From Peromyscus leucopus (Eukaryota; Chordata; Mammalia; Rodentia; Cricetidae): DNA of 64,000 nucleotides. The notes beneath the pieces were generated by a model. It was not told the origin of the DNA and did not search any database. It saw only the letters and a list, made by a program, of their open reading frames with translations. The translations under genes and the position numbers were made by a program. Below, piece after piece: positions 56,521 through 64,000 of this stretch; within the stretch, counting starts at the first letter, position 1, and each line of letters starts with the position of its first letter. Location of the stretch: NCBI RefSeq assembly GCF_004664715.2, contig NC_051075.1, positions 35,131,495 to 35,195,494 on the forward strand, given 5' to 3'.

Positions 56521-57918
56521 AAAAATAGTATTTTTACTGTCCAATTAGTTGCTCTATCCTTTGAATCATATTTTCTAGGTTGGTGGCTCATGTAAGAAAC
56601 ACAAAACAATGAGTGTTGATGGTTTCAAAAGCATTTTCCATCAATTGCTTCCTGCAGCATAAAAAATAAGATAATAGAGGATTAGATGAGCTGATTTACT
56701 TCTGACAGGTTCTATTTCAGCCAGAGGGCTTACTAAACCTCCAGGGAACATATAGATATTCTATTTGTGTCTAAATTACTAAATAATAGAACATCACATA
56801 GAAGTAAAGCTGCATTTTAGGTAGATGAATCAATAAAATATGGATTTTTGTATTGGAGTACATCATTTCTGTAATGTGGTTTTTGGCTATTCTGGTAAGA
56901 TTAAATTTAACAATTTCAAAGTAATACAGTTTAATATATTATCAGAAAATAAGTTCTGTGGATTTTGACCTGGGAAAATATTCCACTCACTTTTATACTT
57001 AACTAGCATGCTTAATCCTTTCAGTGTTTTCTTCTATATTTGCATAAATGGGCTTCTGGAAGCTGGGAGGCTAGCACTAAGTAAGGGACAGACTTCACAT
57101 TATTTCTCATCCCCTATGAACTTGCTGCCTAGTGTTATTGATATTCTCATAAAATTAAAGTTATGAAGTTTTAATCAGTTTTATGGCCTTAGCTAAATAT
57201 TTGTAGGAATGCTATTATCTAATTTAATCTTCCTGTGGGTTTGTATGTGTATGTGTCATTTAATTTTCATGTATCAATTTTTAAATTCATAGCTTATTTT
57301 ATAAATCACTTATATTATCGATGCTTATGAAATATTTCTAAACTCCTTACTCAATAATAGATCCACATGTGAATTTTCTAAAATGTAGGCATTTGATTCA
57401 AATATTAGCTATCTTCTCAGCCATGTTCATATTCATAGAATTTCTACGTCCTCATTAATAGTCTTCTCCAGTTCTTGCACTCAATTAACCTTTATAGTTT
57501 CTTTAATGCATAAAACATTGCACTTTCTATGACTTCCATTTTTATCTTACTAATAACATTTTTCATCTCCATCTTTTGATGTCAAATCTAATTATTTTGA
57601 GATTACTATCATCTTGTTGTAAAACTACTGTTTTAGAGAATTTCTTTTCATCAAACACCAAAATTTACCTTATTATTGTTCATTGCTTAAAATCAGTTAT
57701 ATACTCTGACCCCAATTCTCTTTGTAAACATTCCTGTCATCTTTAAATCCTTAGCCAAATTATTCTACAAATATCTCTAAGTGATCTTTGGTTTCATCAA
57801 GCTGGACTGTTTTCTAACTCCACACACATATTTACACAGAATTTTTCTATATAATTGTAAATAATATATAAAATGATACAATGTTTGAGTGCATGCATAC
57901 ATACATTCATATATATAC

Positions 57919-57949
<31 letters not shown>

Positions 57950-58435
57950 CACACTAAATACATTTGTATATGCTAAATAATGTTAACCAGATTTGAATTT
58001 AAATCTAGCTGTTTAGGCATGAACTGTACTAAAGCCTTGAGTTAAAGAGTTTTTTTTTTCTGGTTTAATTTTAACACAACATTATCCCACAAACACTATG
58101 ATTAGTTACGTTTACAAACAAGAAACTCTCTACATCACTGTGTTCCCCTGTCCCACCCCATTGCTACTCTGCATTTGTTTCCTTATGCTTTCTATCCCTC
58201 CTTCTTGACACCCTACTTCCAAATGTCCAATCATCTGTAATGCCCTGTAATTCCAGGACCAGTATAATATTTCTCAAATATTCTAAGCACGTTTCTGCCT
58301 TAGGTTCTTTGCACTCTTATTTTATAATTTCGTGATTTATGCATTTTGAATAAAACCCATTTCACAAATGCCTCTTATTAGCTTGATATATCTAGCAATT
58401 TATTTTAATACTATATGTCACTGACAGTATATCTA
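56521..58435. other. No gene seen; AT-rich single-copy DNA
   Basis: About 1.9 kb without an assigned repeat except (TA)n/(CATA)n at about 57895-57960. No frame of note. Confidence 0.5.
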
Positions 58436-58439
58436 TTTA

Positions 58440-58545
58440 TTCAGATATTTATATTGTGGCACTAAGGATTGAACCCAATGTCTCTGAAATACCAGGTAAG
58501 TATTTTCTCACTAAGTTAAATCCATCCCTTATTTTTGTTTATTTC
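58440..58545 (-). mobile_element. Degenerate ID/B4-like SINE
   Basis: 'ggcactaaggattgaaccca' (about 58458-58477) is the inverted B-box side of a rodent tRNA-derived SINE, and 'aagtattttctcactaagtt' the inverted A-box side. Confidence 0.6.
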
Positions 58546-59080
58546 TTTTTTTAAATGTGTTTGCCTTTTAATTAATCATGTAAAGATTCCAGACATTTTT
58601 TCCTTTGTATATTTTATTGATGAAGGGACAAGAACTCCATTATATATTTTGGGAAAACAAATAGAAAGCATGTTTCTTTCTTTAACTCCTTGAGAGAAAT
58701 AAGTTGATAAAGTTCTGTGAGATCACAGCTGATAAAGCTCATATTAACACATTGTATGTTTCAATGTAGTCACCAGTCATGATTATCACTGGGAGCTACA
58801 GTAGGCACCGGCGGTCTCAAAGAATTGATCTCCCTTGGCGGGGTGGCCGTGCTAAAAGCTCCAAAAGATCCACAGACCCCCAACTCCTTTCTTCCTTTTG
58901 GGGTGGAAGAGATAACTCTGTAATCTTATGCTCTTCTAATCCCGTGGATCTGACAGAAGCCCTAGTGAATGGCTATCTTTTGTGAATTCCAGACAACTTC
59001 CGTATAGGTTCCCTTTTATGTGAGAAAGCAACTGAGAAACACAGTTACTATATTGTCTAATAATAATATATTTAGCTATA
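58546..59080. other. No gene seen; locally GC-richer patch at 58790-58960
   Basis: 58790-58960 has several CpGs ('aggcaccggcggtctc', 'cccttggcggggtggccgtg') and a 68-codon frame (58779-58985) with basic composition. It may be a retrocopy or ERV fragment. I recognise no domain. Confidence 0.35.
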
Positions 59081-59084
59081 CAAT

Positions 59085-59225
59085 AACCTGCCAAACCACC
59101 TTCCAAAGAAGCTGTTCTATTTTGTACTTCTAACAGCAAATAATAGAAGTCCCTATGGCTCCATATGCTCAAGCATTTGGTGTTACCCTTTGTTTGGATT
59201 TTAGCCAATCTGATAGGGACCATTC
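59085..59225 (-). mobile_element. Ancient mammalian L1 fragment
   Basis: 'ccaaaccaccttccaaagaa', 'tacttctaacagcaaataat' and 'tccatatgctcaagcatttg' follow the inverse of the old mammalian L1 3' region, with heavy divergence. Confidence 0.6.
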
Positions 59226-59855
59226 ATAGATGTATATATAGACTTTACCTTGGAGGAATGGTGACTGGCGAGCCAGCCTTCAGGCTAAATGAGAAGTATA
59301 GATGTTTTAGACCCAGGTTTCCCATCAGGGCCCTTCAGGGGCCAAACCATCTGCATCTCTAATCGTGTACAGAGGTTTCAATTTTTACCTAAAGGAAAAT
59401 ATCATACCCATACTTAAACATAGAGCACAAAATTTTTTATTGAATATAGACATTTCTTAGCTTTGACAACGGAAAATTAGAAGGGAACGAAATTGAGACT
59501 GAGGAGACAAGGGAAGGTTGAAAGTGAAAGTAGAAGACCTTCGACCCTCACCCTAGGAAGTGTTTGGAGAAACAGAACATTCTAGAAAAAAATGACTCAT
59601 TCTTGAGCTAAGACAAGAAGTGACAGAAAAGACCTTGGAAAAGTAATACAACTGCAACTGAAGTTGAAAGGTCTGCCCAGGAGACCCTGACTACCAGACT
59701 ACCAGAGGCTCAGAGGCTCTGCAGACCAATCATGAAAAAAGCTGCTACAGGCCAAAGTCATTAAAATTTCTCAGCTCACAGGGGAATAAGTCCCAGTTCT
59801 CTGCAGAGTCAGGAAGCTACTCATCCCCTCCCGGTATCTGTGGGACACCCCATTT
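59226..59855. other. No gene or classified repeat seen
   Basis: Single-copy, purine-rich around 59475-59700. Confidence 0.4.
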
Positions 59856-59856
59856 C

Positions 59857-59858
<2 letters not shown>

Positions 59859-59926
<68 letters not shown>

Positions 59927-59936
59927 GTGTGTGTGT
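59859..59936. repeat. (TC)n microsatellite with short TG end
   Basis: About 64 bases of perfect TC repeats followed by a short TG run, abutting the inverted end of the next L1. Confidence 0.98.
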
Positions 59937-61440
59937 TAACCACATAGGCTTTATTCTTTTAATGTACCTTTTAGATTACATTGATGGCATTTCCCCCCTT
60001 TTTTCCTCACTCCAAACAGTCCCATGTATACCCCACCCCTTGCTCTCTTTCAAATTTATTCAGCATACCTTGGCTTCCTGCCGTTTTTGCCTAAGTTAGG
60101 GCCTCCTAAGATTCCCTCTTCCCACTTAGTATGGTACCACCTCTGATGGTGTCATCTGTACTCATTTAGGCTTCATGGATGTGGTTGCCAACATTTCTAG
60201 AATACACAGTCTCACAGTAAACTCCCCGTTTCTCTGGCTCTTACAATATGTCCATACCCACTTCTGCAGTTATCCCTGGCCTTGGTTGCAGTAGTTGAAA
60301 AGCAGATATGTCAGTTGGGAATGAGCTCCACAAACCTCTTTTTAAAAAAAAAAAAAAAAATTAGTTGTGGGTTTTTGTAATAATCATTGTCTGTTTCAAA
60401 AGGAAGTTTACTTGATGAGAAATGAAGATAACACTTACCCGTGAGTCTAGCGACAATTATTTAGAGTATAGTTAGAGAGCACACTGGTTTATTAGAGCAG
60501 TGATTGTAGGTTCAACTCCAAGATCCACTAACGTACTAGTTTTGGGTAGTTGGTTAGGTTTCTAATACTGGGCACGATTTACCTCTTTAGCAGAACTCAA
60601 TTATAATCAGAGCTGCTGGTTACTGCCATTAATGCAACCTAAGGGTTATCTTGCCCTGCTGGCCATTGCTGTGGTTCATAGTCATTATAGTTACATAGGA
60701 CTATGGGTTGTTTCTCTCCTTTGTAAAATTGTATGGTGTCTTCTGGTACCATGAAAACTAGTCCTCAGGGAGAGGGCATCCAGTTCAGTTTCTGTTCAGG
60801 GTCTCTGGTCCCTAAAGTCCATCTTGTCTTCAGCAGTAAGGATTCACTACTCACATCTGGGGACCCACTTAGGGCAATAACTATAGTTAACGATATGGAC
60901 AAGTATCTTGGACAAACCTTACCAACAACTCAAAATAAGATTTCTCAGGCCTGATGACGGGATTTTTGTTAGATGGACATTGGCTCTTGGGGCAGACTTG
61001 TCAGCCTAGATGGAAAAATTATGTTTAAATTACATATGTATATTAATATAACTGCTTACATATATTATAGTTTTTTAAGTTAGATAATCAATAGTATGAT
61101 TCCCTTTGACTTTTTCAGATACTCTGACTGTTATTTTACCCTCCTTCTTCCTTTTCCTGTACTTATCTATAGCTCTGCTCATAATTAGAGCCCCCTATTT
61201 CTCTCATTTCACTGATCAAATCACTCATATCCTGCTATTCATCCCCTCATTGCTCCAACAATCCCCATCTCGGAATGGTCTTTTTTAGTTTTCTATTAAC
61301 TGCAGTTACTCCAGGGTATGTGCTCACATCTGACAATTTGGAAATTGGAGTCTCACGTGAGAGAGAGTATGTGAGTGTGACATTCTAGGTCGGGGTTACC
61401 TCACTCAATATTTTCTTTTCTTCTTTTGTCCACTTATCCA
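59937..61440 (-). mobile_element. L1 3' end (long 3'UTR and extreme ORF2 end)
   Basis: Inverse L1 3'UTR: 'tacattgatggcatttcccc' and 'cactccaaacagtcccatgt' at the left, 'gccattgctgtggttcatag', 'cagcagtaaggattcactac' in the middle, and at the right 'gttactccagggtatgtgct' and 'tcggggttacctcactcaat', which lie by the ORF2 stop in rodent L1s. A 17-A run at 60344-60360 interrupts it and may mark an inserted element or internal A-tract. Confidence 0.68.
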
Positions 61441-61668
61441 CCATATTCACCATTTACCAGGCATTTGATGCTTAGCATTGGGACTTTCCTGAGATGACAT
61501 TTAGCTCTTGGAGAGAGCATGCCCAGTTCATACAAGAAATTTTCTTTTAAACTACACATGTATTTTTACATACTAACTAAAGTGCATTGTATTTTTAAGT
61601 AGTTAATAGTCTGAATTTTTCAGACACCCTTATTGTTATTTTACTGTACTCCCTCCTAATGCTTTTTA
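61441..61668. other. Unassigned; partly similar to 61025-61140
   Basis: 61545-61655 loosely repeats 61025-61140 in the same direction ('ctttttcagatactctgact' versus 'atttttcagacacccttatt', each followed by 'gttattttac'). Probably a second piece of the same L1 3'UTR region. Confidence 0.4.
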
Positions 61669-61669
61669 T

Positions 61670-61935
61670 AATAGTCGAGATGTTAGAACAACCTAAATGT
61701 TCACAAATGAATTTGTAGGCAAAATAGAGTACACACAAAGACATAATGAAGCAGTATTCTGACAAAAAGAATTCTGTATTTTGTAACCACAAGCTTGAAT
61801 CTGAGGCATATTTTTCAGAGTGAAAAGTACAAAACACAGAAAGATGAATATAGCATTATCCCATTTCTATGTACAATCTAAAATTTATACAAAAATAAAG
61901 GAAACCATGGCTTCCAGGAATAGGGAGGTGATGGA
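61670..61935 (+). mobile_element. Ancient mammalian L1 3' fragment
   Basis: 'caacctaaatgttcacaaat', 'cttgaatctgaggcatattt', 'catttctatgtacaatctaa' and 'ccaggaatagggaggtgatg' follow the order of the ORF2 end and 3'UTR of old mammalian L1s on the plus strand. Confidence 0.68.
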
Positions 61936-63575
61936 AAAGTATTAATTGTAAAACTTTCATCAAAAAAATGAAGTTTGATGCAATAAAGATAAGAAATCTA
62001 ATGTATAATTTATTGATTACATTTAACAATGTAATAATAAAAACCTGAAATCTATAACATAGTAGATCTAAAATTATTTCCACAGGGCACGGAGAAAGAA
62101 ATGCATGATAGATGCTAGTCAGCATAATTATCTTGATAATTTCATAATGTGTGTGTGTAGGTGTACATATGTGTGTGTGTGTGTGTGTGTGTGTTGAAAG
62201 AAAATTTCATGCTCTAAACATTCAAATTCCTTCCAGTTCTGTATCATGAAAACTGAATAAAGGAAATCATAGGGCTTTATTGATATAGTAAATGGGCGAA
62301 GTTTGTTTGTGTTAAAGTGTTTTTTTTTTTTTTTTTTCCCAATTGTACTGCTTACAATTAATGTTATCACTTGGGACAAAACTTACGTTGTTGGTATTTA
62401 TTGATGCTATAACCAAAAATTTCTTAGCAAACTAAAACATCAAATTTTCTTGATAAAGGGGGAATGCATCATACATCCATTGAGAACATGAAATGCCACT
62501 CTAAGGAGCATGTTTCACCTTGCTGGAAGAAAGACTGAGCACATGCTTTGATGTTTTGTTTGGTTTTATTTTTTACAGTAGCAAAAAAAAGTTGCATATA
62601 TTTCTAGAACTAGCACATGTAACAGATGAGAAGTGGCTATTGTACCCATTTTCACTGCAGTGGGGATTGTGCTATGAGAGAACACAGATGTTATTCTTTG
62701 GCAGACAGTTGTTACCTTTTCTGTTTGGGACTCAGAATGATTTTCTTGCTCTGGATGTGTACCAAATTTCTTGTCTGAGTGTCTGGCATAATTTAGTCAG
62801 GCAGATAATACAAATGGACTCCTTTACAAGAAGGCTGCATGTAAAATGATGGTTAATATGGTCTGGGAATCCTTCATGAATAACATGAACTTTGTCATGC
62901 AGGGAGGTATGCTTTGCTCTTTAATGAATGAAGGCTGTTTATTGAACAGAAGGCTCTACACTGGGAGATATTCTTATTTGTATGGTTTCAATGGACCTTG
63001 AAACTAGGTTGCATTTTATCCAATGACATTATTCATTTAAATTTATTTTACGTTCAGTGTTCATTATGTCACATTGTTTTTATAACTTTAGCTTAAAATT
63101 ATTAAATTTACAATATTTTATCTACTTATCATTTAAAATTATATTTCATTTTTTACTGAAAATATTTTTTTTCTTTTACTGAAAATAGTCTTTTTCCCAT
63201 ACATTATATCCTGAATTGGTGTTTACATTTTCTCTTTTGGTAGCCTTCAGAGTACCTTCCCACACGAAAGACACTAGAAAATATGGGTAAAGACTCCATG
63301 TAGGTAGCAGCTGGACTTCTCCATGCTAAATGATTTGTGTGGGTGTTTTCCTGGGCAATGGGGTCCTGTTGTCACTTGGCAGAGAGCAACACATTGTCTT
63401 AGCAACAGCCTGGATTCTTTGGGGATTTTCAAGGGATCCTTTTGGCCACCAACTCAACTGATTGTAACCCAGTCCGACTACTGGCAACCTGAGCAAGATA
63501 TGGCCAGTTGAGACTCCATATTCATCATTATTAGGAGACCTCATTAGGATCATCTTCATATCTTTTAGGAAGTTT
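61936..63575. other. No gene seen; microsatellite and candidate conserved segment
   Basis: A (TG)n tract lies at 62169-62194 and a T-run at 62321-62338. 62440-63000 is unique, of mixed composition, and contains a 109-codon frame (62520-62849) with a splice-acceptor-like 'ttattttttacag' inside it. Without a domain I treat it as non-coding. Confidence 0.4.
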
Positions 63576-63579
63576 CTTC

Positions 63580-64000
63580 TGCATTAGGTTTTCATATTAT
63601 CCATCATATGCCCCTCAATTTCGGTTGTCCACTCCTGAATTCTCTCCTTTTACCTTGTCTTCCCTCACCCTCCTAATCTTATCTTCTTCTTCCCATCCCC
63701 ACCCATGCCTAGTCTACATATAAAATCTATTCTATTTCTCTCTCCCATGGAGATTCTTGTGTCCAACCTAAACCCTTCCATTATGCCTAACATCTTTGGG
63801 TCCATGGATTGTATCTTGGTTATCATTTATTTATTTAAAGGCTAATATTCACATATAAGTGAACACATACTATATTTATTGTTCTCGATATGTGTTACCT
63901 CATTCAGAATTATTTTTTTCTATTTCCATCCATTTGCCTTCAGATTTTATGATGTTTTTTTAACAGCTGAGTAATATTTCATTGTGTAAATGTGCCACAT
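63580..64000 (-). mobile_element. L1 3' end, continuing beyond the window
   Basis: 'gcattaggttttcatattat' and the C/T-rich tract are an inverted 3'UTR. 'ctcccatggagattcttgtg', 'ccatttgccttcagatttta' and 'cagctgagtaatatttcatt' enter the ORF2 C-terminal end, parallel to 47750-48140. The element is cut by the window edge. Confidence 0.82.

Noticed and set aside
58779..58985. 68-codon frame in a GC-rich patch as a small gene
   Set aside because: No domain, no promoter or splice signals; kept only as a finding about composition.

Overview
The window is mammalian, from a muroid rodent. It is AT-rich and filled with rodent interspersed repeats: B1, B3/B2-type, ID/B4-type SINEs, L1/Lx LINEs and short LTRs. 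Several LTRs carry B1-derived modules, a type I associate with cricetids (hamster, vole, deer mouse) more than with Mus; that last step is from memory. I find no intact protein-coding gene, no rRNA or tRNA gene, no CpG island and no CRISPR or prokaryotic feature. The long open frames are mostly accidental, or are frames through L1, B1, LTR and microsatellite sequence. This is either a gene desert or part of a large intron.

Layout. 1-12 kb: mostly single-copy AT-rich DNA with scattered old SINEs. 11.8-12.5 kb: a candidate processed pseudogene. 12.5-23.7 kb: short 3'-end L1 insertions, a minus-strand B1-module LTR (12790-13316, 6-bp target duplication), a class I-like LTR (17323-17823, 5-bp duplication) and a twin-primed L1 (22026-22492), with a cysteine-rich possible exon beside it. 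26.3-29.9 kb: a 3'-deleted minus-strand L1 carrying an ERVK-like LTR and a B1. 30.4-31.9 kb: a twin-primed L1 with clear target duplication, then an ERVK-like LTR. 35.3-38.6 kb: a plus-strand L1 containing an LTR and a B1. 38.7-45 kb: mostly unique, with one exon-like segment at 40068. 45.1-56.5 kb: the densest repeat region. A minus-strand L1 (47695-53690) keeps 5'UTR, ORF1 and parts of ORF2, and has been hit by a B1-module LTR, a twin-primed Lx and a second LTR inside that Lx. 56.5-64 kb: unique DNA, ancient L1 pieces, a long CT microsatellite and further minus-strand L1.

No genes act together here; the biology is a record of retrotransposition. Target duplications and nesting give a readable order of insertion. 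The observations most worth checking are the LTRs with embedded B1 modules, three L1 twin-priming inversions, a B1 with a triplicated 29-bp unit, and two exon-like segments in unique DNA. Family calls rest on recognising consensus patterns by eye. Boundaries of old repeats are good to about 20-60 bases; those marked by target duplications are precise.
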